Shown here one piece after another: positions 24,152-32,083 of a stretch of DNA of 38,045 nucleotides. The DNA is from Pseudonocardia lacus. Its GTDB lineage: Bacteria; Actinomycetota; Actinomycetes; Mycobacteriales; Pseudonocardiaceae. Numbering within the stretch: position 1 is the first letter of the stretch; the number at the start of each line of letters is the position of its first letter. Where the stretch lies: positions 1-38,045 of the forward strand of contig NZ_JAHDTH010000056.1 of NCBI RefSeq assembly GCF_018531445.1, in the 5' to 3' direction. Made by a program: the position numbers and the translations under genes. Below the pieces are notes generated by a model. The model was not told the origin of the DNA. It saw nothing but the letters and a program-made list of their open reading frames with translations, and made no database searches.

Positions 24152-24532
24152 ATGCCACCACCGGCCCGTGTACGGCTCGGCCGGGTCTACGACGGCCGCA
24201 CGGCGCAGGACGGCATCCGCGTGCTGGTCGACCGGCTCTGGCCCCGTGGCCTCACCAGGGAGCAGGCCGACCTCGACGAGTGGTGCCCGCAGATCGCGCC
24301 GTCTCCTGCGCTGCGCAGGTGGTACGGGCACGACCCGGCCCGGTTCGACGAGTTCTGCCGCCGGTACCGGGCCGAGCTCGACGATCCCGGACGCGCCGAG
24401 GCGCTGGCGCACCTGCGCGCGGTGGCGCAGCAGCGGACGTCGACCCTGCTCACCGCCACCCGACAGCCCGGGACCAGCCACGCGGCCGTCCTCGCGGACC
24501 TGCTCGACGAGGGCCCGCGGACCGACCGATGA
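24152..24532 (+). CDS. DUF488 family protein (YeaO-like)
   Basis: A 126-residue soluble protein with the family pattern RLGRVYDG, GIRVLVDRLWPRGLTREQADLDEW, ALRRWYGHDPARFDEFCRRYRAEL and the end segment STLLTATRQPGTSHAAVLADLL. The length is typical. The ATG at 24152 is preceded by GGGAG at seven bases; another at 24125 overlaps the previous stop as ATGA and would add nine residues. The function of the family is not established, although members are often found among stress and redox genes. It is placed in an apparent operon from the oxidase to the dehydrogenase. Confidence 0.85.
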   Translation: MPPPARVRLGRVYDGRTAQDGIRVLVDRLWPRGLTREQADLDEWCPQIAPSPALRRWYGHDPARFDEFCRRYRAELDDPGRAEALAHLRAVAQQRTSTLLTATRQPGTSHAAVLADLLDEGPRTDR

Positions 24533-24664
24533 CCGGGCCCATCGCCGACCGGAAGGACGAGATCATGACCACGCTCCCCCAGCACCGAGCGGCGACCCCC
24601 CCACCGGTGGTCCAGCCCGCTTCCCGACCTCGACCCCGCCGAGACCGAGGAGTGGCGGGATTCC

Positions 24665-27250
24665 GTGGACGGCGTGGTGGACCACGCCGGCCGTGGGCGT
24701 GCCCGGCGGCTGGTGCTCAGCGCGTGGCAGCGGGCGCGCGAGCGGCAGGTGGACGTACCGGATCTGCACGGGACCGACTACATCAACACGATCCCCCCGG
24801 CCGCGGAACCGCCGTTCCCCGGCGACGAGCGGATCGAGCGTCGGATCCGCGCCTCCATCCGGTGGAACGCCGCGGTGATGGTGCACCGGGCGCAGCGGCC
24901 GGGGATCGCGGTGGGCGGACACATCTCCACCTACGCCTCGGCCGCCTCGCTGTACGAGGTGGGGTTCAACCACTTCTTCCGCGGCCACGGCGCCGACGGT
25001 GGCGGCGACCAGGTCTACGTCCAGGGCCACGCCTGCCCGGGCATCTACGCTCGCGCGTTCCTGGAGGGCCGCCTGTCGGCGGACCAGCTCGACGGCTTCC
25101 GCCAGGAGCTCTCCCGCCGGGGCGGCGGCCTGCCCGCCTACCCGCACCCGCGGCTGATGCCGGACTTCTGGCAGTTCCCGACCGTGTCGATGGGCCTCGG
25201 CCCGCTCAACGCGATCTACCAGGCCCGGTTCAACCGCTACCTGCACGCCCGCGGCATCGTCGACACCAGCCGGCAGCGCGTGTGGGCCTTCCTCGGCGAC
25301 GGCGAGATGGACGAGCCGGAAGCCCTCGGCGCGATCGGCGTGGCCGCCCGCGAGGACCTGGACAACCTCGTCTTCGTCGTCAACTGCAACCTGCAGCGCC
25401 TCGACGGCCCGGTCCGCGGCAACGGCAAGATCATCCAGGAGCTGGAGGCGTTCTTCCGCGGCGCGGGCTGGAACGTCATCAAGGTCGTCTGGGGCCGGGA
25501 GTGGGACCCGCTGCTCGCCGCCGACGCCGACGGCGCGCTGGTCGACCTGATGAACACCACACCGGACGGGGACTACCAGAGCTTCAAGGCCGAGTCCGGG
25601 GCGTTCGTCCGGGAGCACTTCTTCGGCCGCGATCCGCGCACCGCGGCGCTGGTCGAGCAGCTGTCCGACGCCCGGATCCGGGGCCTGGGACGCGGCGGGC
25701 ACGACCACCGCAAGCTCTACGCCGCCTACCGCGCGGCCACCGAGCACACCGGGCGACCGACGGTGGTCCTCGCCAAGACCATCAAGGGCTGGACGTTGGG
25801 CTCGGCCTTCGAGGCCCGCAACGCCACCCACCAGATGAAGAAGCTGACCCCCGAGGACCTCAGGAGGCTGCGCGACCGGCTCTGCCTCGACATCCCCGAC
25901 TCGGCCATGGACAGCACGCTGCCGCCCTACCACCGCCCCCCCGAGGGCTCGGACGAGCTGGTCTACCTGCACGAACGCCGTCATGCCCTGGGCGGCTACC
26001 TGCCCGCGCGCACGGCGCACAGCACACCGCTGATGCTGCCCGGCGATCCGGCGTACGCGGTGGCCGGGCGCGGATCGGGCCGTCAGGAGGTCGCCACCAC
26101 GATGGCGTTCGTCCGGCTGCTCAAGGACCTGATGAAGGACCCCGGTGTCGGGCACCGGTTCGTGCCGATCATCCCGGACGAGGCCCGCACCTTCGGGCTG
26201 GACGCGCTGTTCGCGTCCAAGAAGATCTACTCCCCGCACGGGCAGCGCTACCTGTCGGTGGATCGCGGGCAGTTGCTCAGCTACCAGGAGGACCCGGCCG
26301 GCGTCCTGCTGCACGAAGGCATCACCGAGGCGGGATCGGTCGCCTCCTGGACCGCGGCCGGTACCTCCTACGCCACCCACGGCGAGCCGATGATCCCGAT
26401 CTACATCTGCTACTCGATGTTCGGATTCCAACGCACGGCGGACGGGCTGTGGGCGGCCGCGGACCAGATGGCGCGCGGGTTCCTGCTCGGTGCCACCGCC
26501 GGGCGCACCACCCTCAACGGCGAGGGCCTGCAGCACCAGGACGGGCACTCACCGCTGCTGGCCTCGACCAACCCGGCCTGCGTCGCCTACGACGCCGCCT
26601 ACGCGTTCGAGCTGGGCCACATCGTGCGCGACGGACTGCGGCGCATGTACGGGGAGCCCCGCGAAGGGGAGGACCCGAACGTCTTCTACTACCTCACCCT
26701 CTACAACGAGCCGATCCGCCAGCCGGCGCAGCCCGACGACGTCGACGTCGACGGCATCCTCGCCGGGATGCACCGGGTCGCCGACGCCCCGGCCGGTGAC
26801 GGACCGCGGGCCCAGGTGCTGGCCTCCGGGATCGCCGTCGGGTGGGCGTTGCAGGCCCAGCGGGTGCTGCACTGCGACTGGGGCGTGCTCGCCGACGTCT
26901 GGTCGGTGACCTCCTGGACGGAGCTGCGCCGCGAGGCCCTCGCCGCCGACGACTGGAACCACCGCCACCCCGCGGCCCCGCCGAGGATCCCCCACGTCAC
27001 CCGCCGGCTGCGGGAGCGGCCGGGGCCGGTGGTGGCCGTCTCGGACTGGATGCGGGCGGTGCCCGACCAGATCGCGCCGTGGGCACCGGGGGACTGGTCG
27101 TCCCTGGGCACCGACGGGTTCGGCCGCTCCGACACCCGGGCCGAACTGCGGCGCCACTTCGGCGTCGACGCACCGGCGATCGTCCGGCGGGTCCTGGAGC
27201 GGCTGGTGCGGCGGGGGGAGTTGGACGACTCCGTCGGGTCGATCATGTGA
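24665..27250 (+). CDS. aceE: Pyruvate dehydrogenase E1 component, homodimeric type, with apparent N-terminal frameshift
   Basis: The thiamine-diphosphate-dependent E1 enzyme that decarboxylates pyruvate and acetylates the lipoyl domain of E2. The open frame from GTG 24665 gives 861 residues. It shows DYINTIPP (38-45), [24 protein letters not shown] (84-107), the thiamine-binding GDGEMDE (211-217) to NCN (240-242), and the later [20 protein letters not shown] and [14 protein letters not shown] segments of AceE. The protein lacks about 30 expected N-terminal residues. These are encoded just upstream, but in a frame shifted at seven consecutive C (24596-24602). With six C, translation from ATG 24565 (after GGAAGGACGAG) would run through [18 protein letters not shown], matching AceE starts. 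A sequencing error, a real mutation or slippage could explain this. Confidence 0.9.
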   Translation: MDGVVDHAGRGRARRLVLSAWQRARERQVDVPDLHGTDYINTIPPAAEPPFPGDERIERRIRASIRWNAAVMVHRAQRPGIAVGGHISTYASAASLYEVGFNHFFRGHGADGGGDQVYVQGHACPGIYARAFLEGRLSADQLDGFRQELSRRGGGLPAYPHPRLMPDFWQFPTVSMGLGPLNAIYQARFNRYLHARGIVDTSRQRVWAFLGDGEMDEPEALGAIGVAAREDLDNLVFVVNCNLQRLDGPVRGNGKIIQELEAFFRGAGWNVIKVVWGREWDPLLAADADGALVDLMNTTPDGDYQSFKAESGAFVREHFFGRDPRTAALVEQLSDARIRGLGRGGHDHRKLYAAYRAATEHTGRPTVVLAKTIKGWTLGSAFEARNATHQMKKLTPEDLRRLRDRLCLDIPDSAMDSTLPPYHRPPEGSDELVYLHERRHALGGYLPARTAHSTPLMLPGDPAYAVAGRGSGRQEVATTMAFVRLLKDLMKDPGVGHRFVPIIPDEARTFGLDALFASKKIYSPHGQRYLSVDRGQLLSYQEDPAGVLLHEGITEAGSVASWTAAGTSYATHGEPMIPIYICYSMFGFQRTADGLWAAADQMARGFLLGATAGRTTLNGEGLQHQDGHSPLLASTNPACVAYDAAYAFELGHIVRDGLRRMYGEPREGEDPNVFYYLTLYNEPIRQPAQPDDVDVDGILAGMHRVADAPAGDGPRAQVLASGIAVGWALQAQRVLHCDWGVLADVWSVTSWTELRREALAADDWNHRHPAAPPRIPHVTRRLRERPGPVVAVSDWMRAVPDQIAPWAPGDWSSLGTDGFGRSDTRAELRRHFGVDAPAIVRRVLERLVRRGELDDSVGSIM

Positions 27251-27306
27251 TCTGGTCGTTCGCCGCCCCCGCAGCCCGGCCCACCGCCGCCCGGTCACCG
27301 CATCGC

Positions 27307-27465
27307 TCAGCGCACCTTCTCCGGGATGTGGTCGAGCGCGTCGAGCGCGTGGCCGGCGAGCGCCAGCGCGGCTTCCTCGGTCAGGTCGGAGTGCGCCCTC
27401 ATCGCCTCGGCCATGAGCCTCATCCGCTGGTCGTGCAGGGAGACGTACGCGGTGGTGGTGGACAT
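27307..27465 (-). CDS. Small 52-residue protein, unknown function
   Basis: A short gene with a good ribosome site (GAGAGGAA) before the ATG. The product starts MSTTTAYVSLHDQRMRLMAE and ends ALDALDHIPEKVR; it should be mostly helical, soluble and acidic in the middle. I have seen similar small proteins in Pseudonocardiaceae but cannot name the family reliably. It lies 31 bases after the DUF5994 gene in the same direction and is convergent with the pyruvate dehydrogenase gene. Confidence 0.7.
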   Translation of the reverse strand: MSTTTAYVSLHDQRMRLMAEAMRAHSDLTEEAALALAGHALDALDHIPEKVR

Positions 27466-27496
27466 GGTGGTTCCTCTCGTCGGGTGGTGCGGCGGG

Positions 27497-27946
27497 CTAG
27501 CGGGCGGCGGGTCGGTCGAGCAGGGAGGCGGTGTCGTCGGTGTTGCCCGGGTGCCCGGCCGCGCGCACCGCCCGGTCCGCGGTGTCGGGGTCGGTGTCCG
27601 GCGGCACGACGAGCAGGGTCAGCCGGTGCGCGTCGGCCGTGACGTCGAGGGTGTCGGCGGGCCCGGAGCGGAAGCCGCCGAGGCGGACGGTGGTGCCGTC
27701 GACGACGACCCGGCCCGCGGCCCGGTCCCAGTCCTGCAGGCGGTAGCCGATGTGTTCGACCCGGCCGATCCGCGGTGCCAGCGCGTCCAGCAGCGCGGGC
27801 AGTTCGGCGGGCAGGTCGCGCGACCGCGGCCACCAACCCCCGTCGACGAACCCGGACGGCGGGACGGAGCCCGGCTTCAGCACCAACCGGATGCCGGGGC
27901 GGTCGGCGAAGGGGATCGTGTCGTCCGCGAGGGATGCCGACGCCAT
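27497..27946 (-). CDS. DUF5994 family protein
   Basis: A 149-residue actinobacterial protein. The family pattern is clear: RLVLKPGSVPPSGFVDGGWWPRSRDLPAELPALLDAL, then RVEHIGYRLQDWD, VRLGGFRSGPADTLDV and RLTLLVVPPDTDPDTADRAVRAAG. The ATG at 27946 follows GGAG at eight bases, so the long open frame reaching toward 29470 is not used. Several paralogues usually occur per genome in this group. Function is unknown. It forms a unit with the 52-residue protein. Confidence 0.85.
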   Translation of the reverse strand: MASASLADDTIPFADRPGIRLVLKPGSVPPSGFVDGGWWPRSRDLPAELPALLDALAPRIGRVEHIGYRLQDWDRAAGRVVVDGTTVRLGGFRSGPADTLDVTADAHRLTLLVVPPDTDPDTADRAVRAAGHPGNTDDTASLLDRPAAR

Positions 27947-28100
27947 GTCGGTGCTCCGGTCCCCGGGTGGCGGGCCGCCCGGTAGTTGGCGTGAACCGAG
28001 GACGACGCGGGCCGGACGCCTGCGCGGGAACGCTCCCGACCCCTCGACCCTATACCTGACCTGGTAGGTGGGGACGTCCCGGCGGGATCGGCGCCGGATC

Positions 28101-28123
28101 GTGACCGGTGCAGCACCGGTCAC
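28101..28123 (-). terminator. Perfect 11-bp palindrome at the MFS stop codon
   Basis: GTGACCGGTGC and GCACCGGTCAC are exact reverse complements around one base; the TGA stop of the MFS gene lies inside one arm. The structure is a probable terminator for the leftward MFS gene, without a T-run. It also sits upstream of the DUF5994 gene, so a protein-binding role cannot be excluded. Confidence 0.5.
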
Positions 28124-29349
28124 CCGGGGTTCGCCGGGTGGTCGCGAGGGTCGGTGGAAGGCGGCTGCAGCTTGCTGGTCGCCCAGGCGACCGGGACGGC
28201 GACCACGGCGAGGCCCAGGCCGGTCAGCACGGCAGCGGAGGCGGTGGAGCCGGCGATCGCCACACCGCCGGCGGACGACCCGACGGCGATGCCGATGTTC
28301 ACCGCGGAGGCGGGCAGCGACTGGGCCAGCCCGCCGCCGGGCCCGGCCAGGCTGACCACCCGGTACTGCAGCGAGGGCGTCATGCCCATCGCGACCAGGC
28401 CCAGCGCCAGCAGCACCAGCGCCACCAGGACGGGCACGGAGCCGACGAGGTACAGCGCCAGCAGGCACAGCGCCGTGCCCGTCGTGGCCACGACCAGCGT
28501 GCGGGCGGCGTCGCGGTCGGCGAAGCGGCCGCCGCCGAACGATCCCACGGCCGTCGCCGCGCCGTAGGCCAGCAGGAACACGCTGACCAGCGGTCCGGAG
28601 ACGCCGGTGACGGTGTTCAGGAACGGCACGACGTAGGTCAGCGCCGCGTACACCGCCGCGAACACCAGCACGTGCAGCGCCAGCACGGCGAGCACCCGCG
28701 GCGCGAACGCGTGGCGGGCCTGGTCGCCGACCCCGGCGGTGGTGCCGGGTACCGCGGGGACCAGCGCCAGCGCCGCGACCAGCGCCAGCGCGGCCAGCAC
28801 GACGACCGCGGTGAACGAGCCGCGCCAGCCCAGCAGCTGGCCGAGCAGCGTGCCCACCGGCACCCCCACCGCGCCGGACACCGCGACCCCGGAGATCGCC
28901 ACCGAGATCGCCCGGCCGGCCCGCTCCGGCGGCACGGCCGCGGTGCCCGTGGCGAAGGCGGCGGCGATGAACACGCCCTGCACAGCACCGGCGAGCACGC
29001 GCGTGGCGAGCAGCAGCCCGAAGCCGGTGGTCAGCACCGCAGCCAGGTTGGCCAGCGCGAACAGCGCGAGCGCCCCGACGAGCACGGTGCGCCGGCCCAA
29101 CCGGACGGTCAGCGCCGTGAGGACCGGCCCACCGACGGCCAGGCCCAGCGCGTACGCCGTGACCAGGGCACCGGCGGTCGCGACGGGGACCCGGAGGTCG
29201 GCGGCGATCAGGTCGAGCATCCCGACCACCAGCAGTTCGACGCTGCCCATCACGAACATGCCGCCGAACAGGACGGCCAGGGTGCGGTTCGCCCGGCCCG
29301 GGGCCGGGCTCGCCGGCTCGGCGCTCGCACGTGTCGGGGAATCGGTCAT
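28120..29349 (-). CDS. MFS transporter of the DHA1 (AraJ/YdhP-like) efflux type
   Basis: A 409-residue membrane protein with about twelve hydrophobic segments. VLFGGMFVMGSVELLVVGMLDLIAADLRVPVATAGALVTAYAL is the typical first two helices, ALTVRLGRRTVLVGAL is motif A (D-R-xGRR type), and VGVPVGTLLGQLLGWRGSF matches the helix-5 region of this group. AGGAG before the ATG at 29349 rules out the longer open frame to 29439. The substrate, probably a drug or sugar, is unknown. The general layout is like the exporter at 17178. Confidence 0.88.
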   Translation of the reverse strand: MTDSPTRASAEPASPAPGRANRTLAVLFGGMFVMGSVELLVVGMLDLIAADLRVPVATAGALVTAYALGLAVGGPVLTALTVRLGRRTVLVGALALFALANLAAVLTTGFGLLLATRVLAGAVQGVFIAAAFATGTAAVPPERAGRAISVAISGVAVSGAVGVPVGTLLGQLLGWRGSFTAVVVLAALALVAALALVPAVPGTTAGVGDQARHAFAPRVLAVLALHVLVFAAVYAALTYVVPFLNTVTGVSGPLVSVFLLAYGAATAVGSFGGGRFADRDAARTLVVATTGTALCLLALYLVGSVPVLVALVLLALGLVAMGMTPSLQYRVVSLAGPGGGLAQSLPASAVNIGIAVGSSAGGVAIAGSTASAAVLTGLGLAVVAVPVAWATSKLQPPSTDPRDHPANPG

Positions 29350-29419
29350 CGGGTGCTCCTGCGGTGGTCGGATCGAGGTCCGGATCAAGACCCACCGGCG
29401 CGCGGGAATCCGCCGCGGA

Positions 29420-29433
29420 CACCTGATGAGGTG
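29420..29433. promoter_or_regulatory. Inverted repeat upstream of the MFS exporter
   Basis: CACCT and AGGTG are perfect five-base arms around GATG, about 70 bases before the exporter start, inside the 157-base gap to the sigma-factor gene. It is a possible operator, supported by symmetry and location only. Confidence 0.25.
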
Positions 29434-29506
29434 CGTCACAGCGGTCGGCGTGGAGCTGGGGAGGGCTCACGGCGGCGGGGACAGCCCGAGCGCCGGCACT
29501 TCCCGG

Positions 29507-30739
29507 TCAGCCGTCCGGTGCGAGCTCGCGCAGCCGTTCGGCGAGGTAGCGGCGCTCGGCGCTGCTCGGCGCCAGTGCCAGCGCCTGCTCGTAGGACGTC
29601 CGGGCTTCGCCGGGGCGTCCCTGCCGGCGCAGGAGGTCCGCGCGGGTGGCGGGGAGCAGGTGGTACCCGTCGAGGCCGCCGGACGCCGCGACCGCGTCGA
29701 CGAGGGCGAGCCCGGCGGGAATGCCGTCGGTCATGGCGACCGCGACGGCGCGGTTGAGCTCCACGACGGGCGAGGGCGCGATCCGGGCGAGCGTCGCGTA
29801 GAGGCCGGCGATCTGGGCCCAGTCGGTGGCGGCGGCGTCGTGGGCCGTGGCGTGGCAGGAGGCGATCGCGGCCTGCACCTGGTAGGGGCCGGCGCGGCGC
29901 AGCGCCAGCGCCTCGTCCAGGACCCGCACGCCCTCGTCGATGAGGGCGCGGTCCCACCGGGCGCGGTCCTGCCGCTCCAGGGTGACCAGCACGCCGTCGC
30001 GCACGCGGGTGTTCCGCCGGGACTCGTGCAGCAGCATGAGCGCCAGCAGGCCGCGCGGCTCGGGCTCGGCGGGCATCAGCGCGACCAGCACCCGGGCCAG
30101 CCGGATGGCCTCGGCGGTCAGGGCGCGGCGCCCGTCCTGCTCGCCGTAGCCCTCGTTGAAGATCAGGTAGAGCACGGCGAGCACGGCGGCGAGCCGGGGC
30201 GGCAGCAGCTCGGCCGGCGGCACCCGGTAGGGGATGCCGGCCTCCTGGATCTTGCGCTTCGCCCGGCTCAGCCGCTGGCCCATGGTCGTCTCGGCGGTGA
30301 GGAACGCCCGGGCGATCTCGGTGGTGGTCAGCCCGGCCAGCGTGCGCAGCGTGAGCGCCACCCTGGCCGGGAACGGCAGCGCGGGGTGGCAGCAGGTGAA
30401 GATCAGCCGCAGCCGTTCGTCCGGGATCTCCTCCGGCGCCGGACCGTCCGCGTCGGGGGCCGGCGCGGCGAGCCGGCGGAGCTTGGCCGCCCCGGCGGCG
30501 TCGCGGCGCAGCCGGTCGGTGGCCCGGTTGCGCGCGGTGATGGTCAGCCACGCCCCGGGCCGGCGCGGGACGCCGTCGCGCGGCCACGCGGTGAGCGCCG
30601 CGGCGAAGGCCTCCTGCGCGCAGTCCTCGGCCAGGTCCCAGTCGCCGGTCAGCCGGATCATGGTCGCGACGACCTGGCCCCACTCGTCGCGGTACGCCGC
30701 CTCGACGGCCCCCCGGACCTCCGACCGCGACGCGCTCAT
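29507..30739 (-). CDS. ECF-family RNA polymerase sigma factor, ECF42-like, with long C-terminal helical-repeat extension
   Basis: A 410-residue sigma factor. Region 2 is RDEWGQVVATMIRLTGDWDLAEDCAQEAFAAAL, and region 4 is LTLRTLAGLTTTEIARAFLTAETTMGQRLSRAKRKI. The remaining 220 residues (LAAVLAVLYLIFNEGYGE, then TPR-like GRPGEARTSYEQALAL) are the extension characteristic of group ECF42, which lacks a dedicated anti-sigma factor and is controlled through this extension. ECF42 genes are generally linked to DGPF/YCII genes, as here: the start overlaps the YCII stop as ATGA. GTG/ATG choice is clear (ATG 30739). Confidence 0.9.
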   Translation of the reverse strand: MSASRSEVRGAVEAAYRDEWGQVVATMIRLTGDWDLAEDCAQEAFAAALTAWPRDGVPRRPGAWLTITARNRATDRLRRDAAGAAKLRRLAAPAPDADGPAPEEIPDERLRLIFTCCHPALPFPARVALTLRTLAGLTTTEIARAFLTAETTMGQRLSRAKRKIQEAGIPYRVPPAELLPPRLAAVLAVLYLIFNEGYGEQDGRRALTAEAIRLARVLVALMPAEPEPRGLLALMLLHESRRNTRVRDGVLVTLERQDRARWDRALIDEGVRVLDEALALRRAGPYQVQAAIASCHATAHDAAATDWAQIAGLYATLARIAPSPVVELNRAVAVAMTDGIPAGLALVDAVAASGGLDGYHLLPATRADLLRRQGRPGEARTSYEQALALAPSSAERRYLAERLRELAPDG

Positions 30740-31071
30740 TCCCAGACTGGGCGGATCTCGACGGAGCCCCGCCGCGCGTACGGGTGGCCCGCCGCGATCG
30801 CGATCGCCTCGTCCAGGTCGGCGCACTCCAGCAGGACGACGCCGCCGACGAAGTCCTTGGTCTCGGCGAACGGCCCGTCCGAGACGAGGGTCTCGCCGTC
30901 GCGGACTCGGACGGTGGTCGCGTCCAGCACCGGGCGCAGCCGGGCCATGGCCCGCACGTCGGAGCGCCGGTGCAGCTCCGCCAGCCACGATGTGTGCGCG
31001 GGATCGGTCGCGAGCTGCTCGTTCGTCGGGGCGTCGACCTCGTCGTCGCAGATGAGCAGGACGTACTTCAT
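30736..31071 (-). CDS. YCII/DGPF domain protein
   Basis: A 111-residue single-domain protein. It begins MKYVLLICDDE, contains the signature SDGPFAETKDFVGGVVLLEC and ends AAGHPYARRGSVEIRPVWE. The DGPF form is the usual partner of ECF42 sigma factors. YCII folds have a ferredoxin-like shape with a His-Asp pair in some members, but the activity of DGPF proteins is not known. The ATG at 31071 follows GGATGG. It is translated first and coupled to the sigma factor gene by a four-base overlap. Confidence 0.9.
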   Translation of the reverse strand: MKYVLLICDDEVDAPTNEQLATDPAHTSWLAELHRRSDVRAMARLRPVLDATTVRVRDGETLVSDGPFAETKDFVGGVVLLECADLDEAIAIAAGHPYARRGSVEIRPVWE

Positions 31072-31120
31072 GCCGCCATCCAAGCGCATCGGCGAAGTTC
31101 CTCGACTTCCTCGTCCGCGA

Positions 31121-31149
31121 TGTCGAACCGCGGCGACCCCGTTCGTCGG
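31121..31149 (+). promoter_or_regulatory. Candidate ECF sigma-factor promoter for the DHFR-like gene
   Basis: TGTCGA (31121-31126) and CGTCGG (31144-31149) are separated by 17 bases on the plus strand, 52 bases before the ATG at 31201. As I recall, ECF41/ECF42 promoters have TGTC-type -35 boxes and CGTC/CGA-type -10 boxes with similar spacing. The adjacent ECF42-like sigma factor is the natural candidate to use it. No equally good copy was found facing the YCII gene. Confidence 0.4.
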
Positions 31150-31200
31150 TGGGGTGCCGGGGCTCCCCGGCGACACGACCGCATGACGGAGGACGCAGAG

Positions 31201-31797
31201 ATGCGCAAGATCATCGCCGCGATGAAGGTGTCCCTGGACGGGAAGACCGAGGGGACGGAGGGCCACGCCGGGTGGGTCGAGGCGTGGTCGGAGGACTACG
31301 GGCTGACCCCGCGGATCGACGCCTGCCTGCTGGGCGGGGGCATGTGGCCCGGTTACGAGCAGTACTGGAGCGGGATCCAGGACAAGCCCGACACCCCGGC
31401 CTGGATCACCGGCGAGCCGCCGACCCCGGCCGAGCGCGAGTGGGCCGAGTTCATCACGCGGACCCCGCACTACGTGCTCTCCCGCACGCTGACCACCTCG
31501 ATGCTCCCCGGCACGACGTTCCTGCGCGACGTGTCCGACGTGGCCGCGCTCAAGCAGCGGCCCGGCAAGGACATCTACCTGGTCGGCGGGGCGCGCGTGG
31601 TGGTCGCCCTGCTGGACGCCGGGCTCGTCGACGAGCTGCGGCTGATCACCTACCCGCTCGTCGTCGGCGGCGGCACCCCGCTGTTCGCGAGCACCGCGCG
31701 GCCGCACCGGATGGAGCTGAGCTCGGTCGAGCAGTTGCCGGCCGGGAAGGTCCTGCTCACCTACACCGTCCCGGCGGAGGGGCGGACGGCCGCGTAG
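31201..31797 (+). CDS. Dihydrofolate reductase family protein (RibD C-terminal-like)
   Basis: A 198-residue reductase-fold protein. RKIIAAMKVSLDGKTEG is the usual first strand with the 'SLDG' turn, LLGGGMWPGYEQYW and RTPHYVLSRTL follow, and KDIYLVGGARVVVALLDAGLVDELRLITYPLVVGGGTPLF is the NADP-binding and dimer segment. The family covers RibD-type reductases and poorly known stress proteins, and is not the housekeeping folate enzyme. GGAGG is eight bases before the ATG. It is divergent from the YCII-sigma factor pair and may belong to its regulon. Confidence 0.88.
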   Translation: MRKIIAAMKVSLDGKTEGTEGHAGWVEAWSEDYGLTPRIDACLLGGGMWPGYEQYWSGIQDKPDTPAWITGEPPTPAEREWAEFITRTPHYVLSRTLTTSMLPGTTFLRDVSDVAALKQRPGKDIYLVGGARVVVALLDAGLVDELRLITYPLVVGGGTPLFASTARPHRMELSSVEQLPAGKVLLTYTVPAEGRTAA

Positions 31798-31799
31798 CA

Positions 31800-31830
31800 C
31801 CGGCCGGTCGTCGGCGCCCGCCGGCCGGCC
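31800..31830 (+). terminator. Possible hairpin after the DHFR-like gene
   Basis: Two copies of the self-complementary CCGGCCGG (31800-31807 and 31821-31828) can pair with each other around a 13-base loop, two bases after the stop codon. No T-run follows. It is a weak terminator candidate. Confidence 0.35.
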
Positions 31831-31920
31831 CGCACGGGAGCAATCGCGACGCGACCGGATCGGGCGGCAGGGGGGCGCCGACGCCACCCCGGAGCAGTTC
31901 GACGCCCCGTCGTCGACGGC

Positions 31921-32017
31921 CAACTGTCGCAGAGTTGCCCCTACTTTCTGGCCGAGTGGCCAGTGCGCTGCATCACCTCGGGCATCCAGTCTGGTAGCCG
32001 TCCGGTTCCTGGAACCG
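31921..32017. promoter_or_regulatory. Regulatory region of the ketone-oxidation operon with three inverted repeats
   Basis: Three small symmetrical sites follow each other before the esterase gene: CAACT/AGTTG around seven bases (31921-31937), TGGCC/GGCCA around GAGT (31949-31962) and CGGTTC/GAACCG around CTG (32003-32017). The last is the most convincing, a perfect 15-base repeat 67 bases before the start. The gap as a whole is 286 bases and contains no gene. The regulator is not in the window. Confidence 0.35.
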
Positions 32018-32083
32018 AAACAGCTCGGACTGTTCACCGATGGCCACGGCGGCCGCGTACACCCCGAGAGAGTAGCGATATCA

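Noticed and set aside
22016..24481. Minus-strand open frame opposite the cytochrome oxidase gene
   Set aside because: The plus strand carries every metal-ligand motif of CtaD; this frame is extremely rich in Arg, Gly, Glu and His and is not protein-like.
31949..31975. Sigma54-like GG-N10-GC promoter before the esterase
   Set aside because: The match is poor and actinomycetes generally lack sigma54; the sequence is better described as a short inverted repeat.
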